Source: Xiphydria camelus
Lineage: Eukaryota; Arthropoda; Insecta; Hymenoptera; Xiphydriidae
NCBI GenBank assembly: GCA_963678675.1
Contig: OY783194.1
Location: 23,786,278 to 23,850,277 of the forward strand
Length of the DNA stretch: 64,000 nucleotides
Direction: 5' to 3'
Under the pieces are notes generated by a model. It did no database searches, was not told the origin of the DNA, and worked only from the letters and a program-made list of their open reading frames with translations. Positions 11,156 through 21,479 of the stretch are shown piece by piece (position 1 is the stretch's first letter; every line of letters starts with the position of its first letter). A program made the position numbers and the translations under genes.

Positions 11156-12640
11156 CTAACGAGTTTTCTTTACAACAAAAATAAATGAGTGCTGAAGTAA
11201 ATAAATTCTATAATGAATCTCTCTCTCTCTCTCGGCGATCCTTTTTTAGTATTTTTGGTAATTTTGGTTTGCTTTAAATATCGATTTGTATTAGTGACGA
11301 AATGTACCTATTCATTTGCGGTCGAAAAAAATCATCAAACGTTATTTGTCATGAAATATTTATCACAATTTTTATTCGCGGGTATTCTATAAATGAGAAA
11401 TTTCATAGGTAAATTCCTATCTGATTAAAAATGAACAAAATTATTTTCCCTCCTTTTTCTTTCAACACTTTATTGTATTCAATTAAAAATAATCGTTTTC
11501 TTTTAGTTCCGCTACATTTAGAGAAATAATTGCTGATGCCAACAATTTTTTTTCTTCAATCAACAATATGATATTCCAGAATGAAGCTATAGTTTTCGTC
11601 GTGTAAGAAAATATTTGATAGTCTCGAATAATTGTTTTTTTTTACGCAGGAAGAACTTCTTGTCTCAACAAAAGTATTCTCGGATAAAAAATCTGTTTTT
11701 TTCTTTACTTTTTAAAATCATTCAGTCTTGGTTCAAAAAATATTTTTCTTAGTATCAATTTTTTTTCAATGTAGTACTTGAACAAAATCGTCAAAACTAT
11801 TATTGAAAACGTACCTCCATCTTTTGACTGCAACATAGTACTCTCGCAACAAAATCCCCGGAAGTACAGATCCGATATCTACGTGTTAGGAAATCCGAGT
11901 TACTGCGAACTGCGCGGGAAACTCTGTTAACGCTGTGTGAATACACCGACTCGTTACGGTCACTGCGTGATTAATGGCGATTATTAATTTTACCGCGCCG
12001 CCTGTGTCGATAAGTACACATGTATATTGCACGCCCGCCTGTAACGCCACTCGATTTTCCCGTTCGACTCGTGATATCGAGCGATACGCAGCTGCGATTT
12101 CAAATAATTTCCTTGTAGAGCCTACAGATTATCTACAGTAGGTATAGGGAGTAGAAACGTCGACCAACGTGCGAATACATAGATACTAGATTTCAATTGA
12201 GCGGATTATTATTATTTTTGTTTTTAAATGATCGCGGGTATAATGAATGGCAATGGTGATTTTATCACGTACTAAAGATAATCGTGAGTAAACGATGCTG
12301 ACTGTAACGACGCGCGGAGACGCTTTCTATCGCAACGTTAGGTGCGACTTCCCCCGTCTTGGATGGATACTCTCTTTATCGGTATATGCCGTATACTACC
12401 AGCGCGCGCGGCTTCGAGATATGATTTTACGACGACTCGGCTGCGGATACGTATCTCTCCCTCGCGCGCCACACCTCTTCTTATCCCGTGACTGCATTTT
12501 TCTTCTTAATTCCCGTCCATACACAATCTTGTCTGAAAGTCCTTTTCATACCGCGTTACAAATGTCTCGGCTATGCTCGATGCTTTCGTAAAAGTCACGA
12601 CGCGAATACCGATACGGCTTACGGAACCGAACTACTATGG
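11156..12640. other. Noncoding sequence, nothing identified
   Basis: AT-rich until about 11850, then mixed. A plus-strand open frame near 12295-12591 has arginine- and cysteine-rich, low-information content and no family resemblance; it is not called. Confidence 0.4.
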
Positions 12641-12644
12641 CTTC

Positions 12645-13260
12645 GTATTTTTGGTCGAAATGAGTAGAACTAACTTTCCAAAAAATAAAATGAAGTAAAA
12701 TTGAAAATGATTTGAATCCCTTTTTGGAGAAAATTTTCAGATTTCAAAAATTTGTATTTCATAATTCAATCTCTGCAATTTCAATTGAATTTCAATTTGG
12801 TTAAAAAATTTCTTTCGTTTCTTTTAGAAAAGCAAATTTTGAAATTTATTTTCATTTTGATTTTTAAATTTAAATTCAATCATTAAGAAACGTTAGAATT
12901 CAAATTCAATTTAAGTTTAATTTCAATTTCATTTAAATTTAATGTCAATCGTTAGAAAATGTTGGAATTTAAATTTAATTTGAATTATGAAATACAAATT
13001 GAAATTAAATTAAAGAAACTTACATTTAAGTTAGTTTCTTGTTTCTTTTTTGGAAAAGAAATTTTTTTAAACAAAACCATTTCGATTTGGTTATCAATTA
13101 ATTTCAACCCTTGAAAATGTTAACATTCAATTTCCTTTGAATTTCATAATTTTCATTTGAAAATTTTCAAATTTAAATTAAATTTGATTTAAAAAATTTT
13201 ATTTTTTGAAATGAAACTAAAGAAATTCAATTACTATTATTCTAGATCTGGATTATACTT
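12645..13260. repeat. Low-complexity AATTTGAAATT-rich tract
   Basis: About 600 bp made largely of AATTTGAA, AAATTCAA and TTTAAATT words on both strands. It is internally self-complementary but has no defined unit or ends; a degenerate AT-rich simple-sequence region. Confidence 0.6.
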
Positions 13261-13453
13261 CACGTGAAAATGTACGTTTTATATTCAATAAAAATGGGTA
13301 AAAATGTAATCTCGTTTCTATTACAAAAATATATCTTCCCTTAAGAGGGCGGAGGAGTAAGTATACAAGTGCGCATAACACTGCTAATGCCATCTATTTA
13401 TCTTGTTGCAATGCTCTGCTGTTATGGGCATGAGTCTAAAAAGTTGCAAGCAC

Positions 13454-13819
13454 TTAGATATTATCGCGATAAATAAGCGTGCGAAGACCATAATGTTTTT
13501 TTACCATTCTACGCATCAATAAATAATACCCCGCCATGAGCTTATCGGTTAACGCGATGTAAATAATGAAATCGAGACCGAAATTGAAGCCTTTACCCGC
13601 GACCTGTCTAACCGCCGGGAGCGAGTTTATATGGCCTTGAATGGCCTCACGTAAATAACCATTTATTCCTCTGAAACCACATATGCACGTTACCAATACG
13701 CATGGGAAGGTAAATTCTTCCCTATACTGACAATCACTTAGACACAGATAATGTGAGCAAAACTTCAAAACTGATGGAGAAATCGTCGCCTTAGAGCAGA
13801 AGTATACTAAGTCCAACAT
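13454..13819 (-). CDS. Uncharacterised 121-codon ORF, possibly a captured exon
   Basis: The frame is unusually protein-like for this noncoding stretch. From about residue 49 on it has an even residue mix, ordinary codon use, a hydrophobic stretch (about residues 79-97) and a basic C-terminus (RRMVKKHYG). Around codon 47 the minus strand reads TATGTGGTTTCAG then AGGAATAAATGG, which looks like a splice acceptor, so the true coding part may be only the downstream ~73 codons. The start codon falls inside a long hairpin, an unlikely natural start. It lies within 17-bp inverted repeats. I do not recognise a family; it could be a pseudogene fragment carried by a mobile element. Confidence 0.25.
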   Translation of the reverse strand: MLDLVYFCSKATISPSVLKFCSHYLCLSDCQYREEFTFPCVLVTCICGFRGINGYLREAIQGHINSLPAVRQVAGKGFNFGLDFIIYIALTDKLMAGYYLLMRRMVKKHYGLRTLIYRDNI

Positions 13820-13866
13820 TTACAAATGTGACTTAGTATATTTAGTTCTGCTCTAGGGCGACGAAA
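13779..13866. repeat. Long hairpin, ~34-bp imperfect stem
   Basis: AATCGTCGCC...TACTAAGTC pairs with GACTTAGTA...GGGCGACGAAAT around a loop of about 16 nt. The stem has a few mismatches. It could be a small foldback element or a hairpin RNA precursor; only expression data would tell. Confidence 0.55.
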
Positions 13867-14330
13867 TCTACTCGATACATTTTAAATCGTACAGCTGACA
13901 TACACGTCACTTTGTTGCATTAAAGTTGTGAAATGTCCGTGAAGCGATGGAACGAAGTTCGAGGTATGGCCGATGGATGGCATTAGCAGTGTATATACAT
14001 ATACACTGCGTACACACGCATAAACATTCGGCTTTATCCCCCCCACTTTTTAAACTGTCAGTTCGCCAGCGAAACCTCTAACCTGCATTGCCGAAATCCG
14101 CGACAAGCGAGAAATATCGTGTTTCCCACAAAACTTCCAGAAAAAAATTACTTCACACAATATCGAATGTCTAAGGAAAGGCAAAAGGTTTCCTATACCC
14201 TATAGGGTCTCTTAAGCCATTTACAAGTATATCGTGTCGACAGGATCGCGCCCTACAACTTTGCGTTCGTATACGCGAGCTACATATAAATAGTTCTGAA
14301 ACCTCTGACCCAGAGGAAAACCCTATGATC

Positions 14331-14621
14331 ATTAAAAAATTACGGACATAATGCAATTGATTTTATAGAAATCCATCAAGAATTTACGGAGAAATTAATT
14401 ATTAAACAGTAATTAATATTTTGAGTTTATTCGGCATTGATGACATCATGAAGATGATCACAATTGCTATCGTTATTACAAACATTATCTTCATGAGCCT
14501 TGATATGACGTCATCAATGCCGAATAAACTCAAAATATTAATTACTTTTTAATAATTAATTTCTCCGTAAATTCTTGATGGATTTCAATAAAATCAATTG
14601 CATTATGTCCGTAATTTTTAA
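14331..14621. mobile_element. Foldback element with ~115-bp arms, possibly TTAA-flanked
   Basis: The left arm beginning TTAAAAAATTACGGACATAA pairs with the right arm ending TTATGTCCGTAATTTTTAA, continuing inward through AATTAATATTTTGAGTTTAT and its complement. The spacer is about 55 bp. The ends fit TTAA flanks with a one-base slip in an A run. Noncoding. Confidence 0.65.
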
Positions 14622-15119
14622 AATATTTCATTTTGATATATATCTTAACGTGTTAAATTTCAATTTCGTCTAAACAAATTCCTACTAGTTAACATTATAA
14701 TAACAAAATGAAATAATTCTTGGGATACGGGACATAAGTATGTGTACATACACGCTGTTCCTCTCGCCAAATAATTAAAAAAATATAGGCGTAACAATTT
14801 TAAGCTCATTTTAGAAAGAATCTGATTTTTACTATCATATAAGAATTCTTATTCTTACTTGAAATAAATGATACATTCATAAAAAAGAGCTTCCGGAGTC
14901 AGATGCTGAATTTTGAAGAATAAATGTATTATTTTTGTGATTATTCTTTCTAAATATTAATTTGAATAAACCGTTCTTTTTTTTTTATAAAATTCTGCTA
15001 CAATAGTTCCTTATTTGTAATGATGAGTTCGGTCTTCCAAATGCCTACCTACACGACAACCCGCGAGATGGCGTGACATTCGAGCTTTTCTCGTAAAAAA
15101 AAGGAGCCCCGCGAAGAAA

Positions 15120-15190
15120 TATAAGAGTCGTCGACTCGAAGCACTCACTCGCAGTCCGAGTTCGTTGACTACACCGTTTACTCATTGGGT
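15120..15190 (+). promoter_or_regulatory. Candidate TATA-Inr core promoter with short first exon
   Basis: TATAAGAG at 15120 is followed by CTCACTCGCAGTCC, where the CGCAGTC initiator-like A is at 15153 (33 bp downstream) and an alternative TCACTC has its A at 15147 (27 bp). This spacing is right for an arthropod TATA-Inr promoter. Downstream, TTGG|GTACGTG (GT at 15189) is a plausible splice donor. It lies about 1.7 kb upstream of the acidic first-exon candidate and could start a noncoding exon of the same transcription unit. No transcript evidence is available. Confidence 0.35.
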
Positions 15191-15410
15191 ACGTGAAAGG
15201 TACTTGATGACTAATCGGTCTCCGCTTGGAGACCCTGATCGTGACTTGTGAAGCTCCGAGGAGGTTCTTCTACTTACATGGTTCATTATAGTTGGCATAA
15301 TTGTTGTTAAGTTTCATCAACTAAGAATAGTTGTGATAACTATAATGTACTAAAAAATAGTTGTGACAAAATGCTTACCACGCCCACTTTTTTCCCATGT
15401 ATATACAAAC

Positions 15411-15681
15411 TTAACACTCTCGCCGCCGAAGGACATTTCGGAATTCGACCCCCTGGGCCATTTTTCTTTCTTTATAAATATCCTCATTTTTTAAGTGACA
15501 TTTATCACAATTTCCGATGCTATTCTTGTTTTAACTCTATATATCAGGGTTTAGTTCTAGGCCATAAAAACTCGTTCCCCATATGAAATCCACTTAGCGT
15601 GTAACAAAAATGATACACCAAAACTTTAGCGATTTGATGTCGTTGTACATTATAATGTTACACTGGCGGTGAGAGTGTTAA
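15411..15681. mobile_element. TTAA-flanked MITE, CACTCTCGCCGCC ends
   Basis: TTAA-CACTCTCGCCGCC at the left and GGCGGTGAGAGTG-TTAA at the right; the ends are inverted with one mismatch. The 263-bp interior is noncoding despite a short open frame. piggyBac-like by target site. Confidence 0.65.
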
Positions 15682-15720
15682 TACCTACATATACAAATTT
15701 ACATGCTATATCCTCAGAGA

Positions 15721-15736
15721 CCCCCCCCCCCCCCCC
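15721..15736. repeat. Poly-C tract
   Basis: Sixteen consecutive C residues followed by TCC, directly upstream of the CpG island. Expected to be length-polymorphic. Confidence 0.9.
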
Positions 15737-15829
15737 TCCATTCCTCTCGCAATTTCGGACTACCAGCCGCAGTATCTACCCGTCCCGATTTCCACATTTC
15801 TCAGGAATCCCCTTATTTTCCCCGTACAC

Positions 15830-16540
15830 GCAATAAGCCGCTGCGCGCTCGCGACGCTTCGGAATGGACTTTACAGCGCGAAGAAAGCAACCGATGCGCG
15901 TGGAAGGGCTTATCTAAACGCTGGTGTAGGTTGACACTGTCGCCGGGCGTCGTCCGTATACGCGCTCGCTGCAACACCACGCGCGCTCTTTCGTTACTCC
16001 AACTCAGTTCACCGCCGCTTGCCAACGTGTGTGCAGCTCTCGCATCGCGCGCGCCAATATAGAGGGAGAGGCGCGACCGTGCAGAAGCGTCGAAACGCGC
16101 ACGCGACGCGGAATTCGCGTCGGCGAAAAATGAAACGCCGCGCCGCCATCCGCTCCGCGCGCCGACGCTATTCGCACAGGGAATCCGCGCGGGTGCGAGC
16201 GTTCCCGTGAAACCCGGCACTCTCCGAACTTTCCGTTTTCGAATTTCCCGCTGAAATTTGCAGCCGTGGCTTCGGTAAATTTTCTGACGGGGGTTCCGAT
16301 ATATACAACCATCAGTTTCGCATACAAAGTGGCGACGAGGAGACTCTGAAATACGGTGAATTGAAAAGACGCAGTTCGTTCGGCTCTTTCAGCGGGCGCC
16401 GTCGTCGATCCGGCGTTTCTGGGGTTCCCCGCGCTTCGCGGGGCGCTTGAATGAGTCCCGCAGAGTCTGCGATCGATACATTGTATGCGCGCCGATCGAG
16501 TGCGCGCCAAAAGTCCTCACGGAAGAGAAACGCATGTAGG
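15830..16540. promoter_or_regulatory. CpG island upstream of candidate dystrophin short-isoform exon
   Basis: Dense CG dinucleotides across about 700 bp, with stop-poor overlapping frames on both strands that carry no recognisable domain. Its position, ending about 280 bp before an ATG-initiated coding exon with a good start context, suggests a promoter region. This is inferred from position and composition only. Confidence 0.4.
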
Positions 16541-16815
16541 AACGAAACCAAAAGTGAACCGACTGTGATAAATTACTTAAACGACTAGAATAAACAAGAG
16601 ACATCGTCGAATACGGCTGCTAAATAATATCGTCAAAACTCGACAACGGAAATATAATACGGATTTTTTGTTCCTCATAAAATTCACACGCACAGTGGTA
16701 AAAATAAAAATGGTATTCCTCATTAAAAATAAAATCTAACAAAGAGATCGTGCAAAGTGCATCGTTTAAAGTGCGCGCGAAAGTTTTTCGTAGTTTTGAT
16801 TAATCGCGCAAAATC

Positions 16816-17001
16816 ATGGAGCTGGTCAAACCGAGCGCGATCGAGATGCTGTCGCGTCGGAGCATAGCGATAAAGGATTACAGTGCGGAGGATAGCGGCG
16901 AGGAGGATGGCGACGAGAGCGATCGCGCCTCTCTGAAGATCGATCTCTCGATGGCCGAGCAATTCTACTACGAGGTCGTCTCGTCGTTCGAACAGGAGGA
17001 G
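16816..17001 (+). CDS. Candidate alternative first exon of a short dystrophin isoform
   Basis: The ATG sits in a favourable context (AAAATCATGG) and opens 62 codons beginning MELVKPSAIEMLSRRS. A strongly acidic patch follows (SAEDSGEEDGDESD), then a helix-forming stretch (AEQFYYEVVSSFEQEE). A donor, GAG|GTACCG, lies after base 17001 in phase 0; beyond it the frame loses its coding character. The next recognised dystrophin exon begins at 57158, also phase 0, inside helix A of the last spectrin repeat, so the two join without frame loss and with continuous helical character. Insect and vertebrate dystrophin genes are known to use internal promoters for short isoforms with unique first exons. 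The link across 40 kb is an inference; an unrelated gene is possible. Confidence 0.45.
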
Positions 17002-17343
17002 GTACCGTTAGGATCGCTTTTCTTTTCTATTCCGTCGCCGATAATTCGTCCGCCGCGACGATGCGCAGTGGGGCAAAACGCACTTTTAATTTTCAAAAGT
17101 CGTTACAGCATTTATTTCTTATCAGATTTCAATAATTTTTTTCTCTATAATCAGCATTACATTTGGAACGAACGTAAAGGAGCCGATTTTTTTATTTCTT
17201 TAATTTCTAAAATTATCTCATTATCTATGCAGTTTTCGCCTATAGCGCTATAGAGCTTTTTTGAAGATTGAAATATAATCTACAAAAAAGTATTGTATGA
17301 ATTTAGCCGAAACCTCACAAGTTACAAGATAACCGCAATTAAA

Positions 17344-17399
17344 TGGCATCCGAAGAAGTCGTCGCCAGTCAAATTGACTATAGGTAATTCTAGTGTTAA
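17344..17399. mobile_element. Solo end of a TTAA-flanked element
   Basis: The segment ends ATTCTAGTG-TTAA and carries CCAGTCAAATTGACT. This is the reverse complement of the left end at 19995 (TTAA-CACTAGAACTGCC, then AGTCAATGTGACTGG). No matching partner end was found upstream, so it is a truncated copy. Confidence 0.45.
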
Positions 17400-17960
17400 T
17401 ATATGTAATTTTAAACGATTTAATTTCTGAGAAATAGAGACTTCATTACACACTAGCACGCTTCATTATATACGGAGCAAAAATAGTATCGCAGAACCAC
17501 AAATGAAAGAGATATTCTTTTTAGTTCTTGGCGCGAGACTCTACCGAGTTTCTTAATACATACCACGACATCGGTTATACTTTGTTAGAAGTTATGACTG
17601 TACATTTCGCTTCTCCGTCTTTTATTTCGCGCGTGAGACAGCAGGACCTGCGTTCAGTATTGCTTTGAACCGAGTGGTCGGTTGTTCTTAGTATTATCTA
17701 GTGCCCTAGAGGCGAACACACACACGAGCAAATTTAACGCGCGGATTTACGCCCCGCTGTCATCAGTGAAAACGCTACGGTTGGAAATAATACACTTTAT
17801 TCAAAAATCGTGGTGAATCATAACTGCGGTCGTATAATAATTTAAGAAAAAGATGAATTGGAAGAAATCTATTGTTCTTAAGGGCGTTCGTGATAAAAGG
17901 AGACTATTATCATCATAAAAAATACGTGCAGCTCCTTTCAAAATAGTATACACGGGGAAA
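17400..17960. other. Noncoding sequence, nothing identified
   Basis: Mixed composition. A short block (TTGGCGCGAG..ACTCTACCGAGT) resembles sequence near 45636, so an old repeat may be present, but no boundaries can be drawn. Confidence 0.35.
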
Positions 17961-17967
17961 AAGAACT

Positions 17968-18058
17968 TTGGTAAAATATGAGACAGCTTTCTTATATTAC
18001 GGTTATAACTCTGTAGCTATTATAACTGTAATAAGAAAGGTGTCCTATAATTTACCAG
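17968..18058. repeat. Imperfect 40-bp-stem hairpin
   Basis: TTGGTAAAATATGAGACAGC on the left pairs, with several mismatches, with the right arm ending GGTGTCCTATAATTTACCA. The loop is about 11 nt around TCTGTAGCT. Size, mismatches and loop resemble a microRNA precursor, but small foldback elements look the same. Confidence 0.45.
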
Positions 18059-18379
18059 CTTTTTGTTTGTGTAACTCAGGAAAAGAAAATGCTAGAAAAC
18101 AAATGGATGCAATATTCGTAAGAATATTACGAGTACAGAATGGATATAGGGGACTCAACGCTAATTAAGCCACTAAAAAAAATGAATGTATCCCCAAAAA
18201 AAGGCTAAAAATTAAATTATACGAGTACTACAAATTCTGCCAAATTACAGACCAACCATACGAAGAATTACCAAAAATAATAGAGTCCCATGTGGAAGCA
18301 CTAAACAAACTCGAGTGGAGGTAGAGGAGAGGGGGACGCCTCATAAAAGGAGCCAATAAAAAGGTCCTATTTTAAAACC

Positions 18380-18545
18380 GTACACGGAAAGAAAAGAAGT
18401 GGTTGCGGTAACCTCTTTATCACATCTATTTGTAATCAGAACTCGTTCATTATAATTATGATAACTATTTTTTAGTTCGTTACAGTTATAAAACAATTAT
18501 TTCTTAGTTAATGAAACTAAACTAATGAAATAGTTAAAATATCAA
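18380..18545. mobile_element. ACAACTATTTTT family N element
   Basis: The left end CACGGAAAGAAAAGAAGTGG is of the family type, followed by ACTATTTTTTAGTTCG and ACAATTATTTCTTAGTTAA blocks. Related copies occur around 25915, 26380, 29231, 41010, 51640, 51955, 52506 and 55480. The right end is unclear. Confidence 0.4.
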
Positions 18546-18848
18546 AAGGCCATCCGTCCTGATGAAACAAACTGCAACATTTGCGAAACATCAGTAAATA
18601 AATAAATTTGAACGCGATCATCGTCCAGAAACCAAGAGTAGTACTATTCGTAATAACCATACTGAACAATAGTTCTGGCAACTATAACAAAGTAGTGCTG
18701 ATCAGACCAAACTCGTATAGTTGTGACAAGAATGCCTGTCGTAAACACTTCTTTTCTTTCCATGTATACTTCCAACAAGCGCGAGAACATCCGTGGTCGC
18801 CACCGAGGAAGATGAAGACGAAGATGAAACACTGCTATGTTCTTCTGT

Positions 18849-19447
18849 TAACCCTTCGTTACTCACGTGGGTTTTTGAAACATAAGAGCTCACCTGGGGT
18901 GTACCCTACACCGCAGTTAGAAATTAACGCTTTCTTAGTGAAAAATTGAAATTTTTTAATACTTTTTTTTTTATTATAAAGCTTGAGATATTGCCTAATG
19001 ATCTCAACATTAAAAAAATAAATAAATTTCGTAATTTTCTAATTGAAAATAAAACTCGAAGTCTCGGTACACAAAGTCTCGGTTCTCAGACGCTCAGATC
19101 TCCCTGCCGATTTTTATTAAAAAATAGTATAAATAATAGACTGAGGATAGTTATCATACTCTCGTTTTATTAACGAAGGGCAAATTAACAAATTGGAACA
19201 AGTTTTACAGAAAAATATTAAATATTAAGTTAATTACAGATTGTTAAAAATCACTTTTTAAACTTTGCAGCGTTCTGTCGGATAAACAAATCGGTTTTGT
19301 CTTGCGCTTTTGGTGCCAAATTCTTTAATGAAATGTTCTCGAAAGATACTGAAAGGTGCCAATCTCGGAAAAAAAAACTCAAGGCGTGGCATGCAAAAAA
19401 GGAGGCTGGGCTGTCGCCTACACCCCACGTGAGCAACGAAGGGTTAA
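18849..19447. mobile_element. 591-bp TTAA-flanked MITE family H, copy 1
   Basis: TTAA-CCCTTCGTTACTCACGTGG and CCACGTGAGCAACGAAGGG-TTAA bound a 591-bp interior. A second copy of exactly the same length lies at 49581-50179 and differs at scattered positions. The interior has no transposase frame. Inverted CCC-ends plus TTAA fit a non-autonomous piggyBac-like element; both ends carry a CACGTG palindrome. Confidence 0.85.
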
Positions 19448-19994
19448 AAAAAAGATATCTCGCATAGGTACCCTATAACACTCGCGCGTACATGAGGATG
19501 ATACCTACAATTCAGGCGCATCGATAAGAAACAAGCCTGCAGTCGCCGTGATGTATGCACGTGGTGGCCGAAGCGTTTGACGGTGGGACATGCCGGTACG
19601 CCAGGAATGTGCGTGGCGATGCAACCGAGTTGCTGCCTCCTGCACGATTATTATATGCTAGCGTGTAAAGAGCCGGTTGGTTGTGTGCGCCACGCCACAG
19701 GGCACGATGGATGATGAGAAGGAGGAAGAGGAGGACCCGCACGCCCTCTGTGGACAGGACGAGAACCAGTCCGCGAATGTGTCACGTGGGACGGGGCCTC
19801 GCGAGCGCCACGTGTGAGTAAGGCTCGCGCGTGGAGCAATTTGCGATAAAAAAAGAGTCCCCTGAATCTCGACCTTCCGATCGCGAGTGGATAGAATGTG
19901 AATGCATGTGGCGTCGAGGAAGTGTACAAATCACTGCTAGCGTTGAATGTAGGTACATAATCCTTAGTGAGAGACGTGAAGTCAAATTTTTTCC
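19448..19994. other. Noncoding, moderately GC-rich
   Basis: Open frames on the minus strand are Arg/His/Ser-rich without domain character. No inverted-repeat ends identified. Confidence 0.4.
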
Positions 19995-20240
19995 TTAACA
20001 CTAGAACTGCCGCAGGCAGTCAATGTGACTGGTGTCTTATTCGGAGTTCCATTCAACCTCGATTATTTCGTAACCCGTGAGGTTTTTGTCAAAATTGGTA
20101 GAGTACTTTTTTGTGGAGCACTTTTCGGTCTACAAAAAAGTTCTATAGCAGTGTGGACGAAAAATCCACGGATAACGAGATAATCACCCGCCAAAACGAC
20201 CGTCTTTTAAACCGCGACCATTCGGTAGTTCTAGTGTTCA
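19995..20240. mobile_element. Degenerate TTAA-flanked element, CACTAGAACT ends
   Basis: TTAA-CACTAGAACTGCCG on the left and CGGTAGTTCTAGTG-TTCA on the right. The right TTAA has decayed by one base. The interior of 238 bp is noncoding. A solo end of the same family lies at 17344-17399. Confidence 0.55.
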
Positions 20241-20466
20241 TTGAACTCATCATGGAAGAATATAACATTAATATTTATGCCTTACTAAGCTTTTGAATGA
20301 ATGGCAAACAAAATCGGCTAATAGATGAGTTTTTATTTTCTGTTTGACGATCCCTTAAATGTGATACTTGTGTTTTGTAGCATTGGGATTATAATCATCT
20401 TCAGCTAAATGAGAGAAAGTGGTCAATATTCTCCAAAGTGTAGAAACCTTCAGATATCGTTAACAA

Positions 20467-20632
20467 AGATATCGTCGCCCTAATAAGAAATGTGCCTAGC
20501 TCCACTTTTTGGCAAAAATTTAATGTTGCTGCCATCTATTAGAATAACGTCTAAATAAACGGTTTTCTTCTCTCCTGTAAAATTTTCTGAAACGGAGTTA
20601 GGCACTTTTCTTATTATGGCGATGATATATTG
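20467..20632. mobile_element. Foldback element with ~35-bp arms
   Basis: The left arm ATATCGTCGCCCTAATAAG continues into AAATGTGCCTAGCTCC; the right arm starts GGAGTTAGGCACTTTTC and ends CTTATTATGGCGATGATAT. Spacer about 90 bp. Single copy in the window; noncoding. Confidence 0.6.
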
Positions 20633-20649
20633 AAATGTATACGTATTAG

Positions 20650-20910
20650 GGGATTGCATTGAATGCACAATCTCAGAGGTCTGAAATCCTTTTTACATAT
20701 TCTTTATACATCAAAGTACAACATACATTTAGTTTCAAAATTCTTGATATGCTACTTTTTCCCAGAAAAAAAGAATAATTAATTTGCCAATATCGTAACT
20801 TTTAAAGATCAACTCGAAATCGTAGTCAGCGACAATGAAAACTTATAGATCATCTATAATTTCAATAAGCCGCGCGCGCGCGCGCGTTCAGTAGAAAAGA
20901 ATTCCTCTCA
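20650..20910. repeat. Old interspersed repeat, copy 2
   Basis: Diverged copy of the repeat at 2635-2915, including the CATCAAAGTACAACATACAT and TTATAGATCATCTATAATTT blocks. It is interrupted by a (CG)n expansion just before the conserved GTTCAGTAGAAA. Confidence 0.45.
20870..20886. repeat. (CG)n tract
   Basis: An alternating CG run of about 17 bases lies inside an interspersed repeat at a place where the sister copy at 2635-2915 has ordinary sequence. Alternating purine-pyrimidine CG can adopt Z-DNA. Confidence 0.85.
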
Positions 20911-20915
20911 AAAGG

Positions 20916-21444
20916 TTAAGGTTTCTCGAGCGGTACAGGGGCTTTTTCCCTGCTAAAAGTTAGTCCACTGAAGTACAGTAACACTCTAAAGTATGTTCTT
21001 CGTGCGATGTGGCAACAGCGTTTGACGTACAATAGTATGTGTGTATCTGTGAGTTCAAAAATGGAGCCCAAAACATCTGGTCATGCATCTGTACGTCATG
21101 CAACGTTGCCACATTGACTTATCAAAGGTTAAATTTATAAAGAACAATTAATAAAAAAATAACGGGCTTCTTAATGAACGTGAAAATTGGTATAGATGAT
21201 TTTAGTTCATTAAACGTGCTGTTCAAAAAATTTCAGAATTTTTTCACTATTTTTCTCAGAAATATCGCGGTTTGTTGGTTATAACCTATAAGAACACATG
21301 TTATTTTGTTATTCAAAAATCTTTGCAACGAGCTTCTTAAAAGACTTGAAAATTTAACTGAATTTTTTTTTACTTCAATCTACCGAATGCAATCATTTTC
21401 AAGCATTTCTCACTATTTTTGGTATAACGCTCGAGAAACCTTAT
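20916..21444 (+). mobile_element. TTAA-flanked 520-bp MITE family A, copy 1
   Basis: The element starts TTAA-GGTTTCTCGAGCG and ends CGCTCGAGAAACC-TTAT; the right flank has one change from TTAA. The interior (521 bp) is the same as in three other full-length copies. Orientation is set by the AGGGGCTTTTTCCCTG block lying at the left. No transposase frame. Confidence 0.85.
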
Positions 21445-21479
21445 ATTAAAGAAGATTTTGTCGAATGAAATGGAGAGGA

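Larger units (their letters stand above)
13378..13999. mobile_element. Candidate inverted-repeat element containing an ORF
   Basis: ACACTGCTAATGCCATC at the left and GATGGCATTAGCAGTGT at the right are exact 17-bp reverse complements about 620 bp apart. Between them lie a minus-strand open frame (13454-13819) and a long hairpin (13779-13866). If the ends are real this is a small element that has acquired internal coding-like sequence. Target-site duplications are not evident. Confidence 0.4.

Noticed and set aside
15703..16510. Long frames (up to 168 codons) on both strands upstream of the acidic exon
   Set aside because: Same pattern as other CpG islands: mutually overlapping, no recognisable motif. 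Treated as promoter-type island instead.
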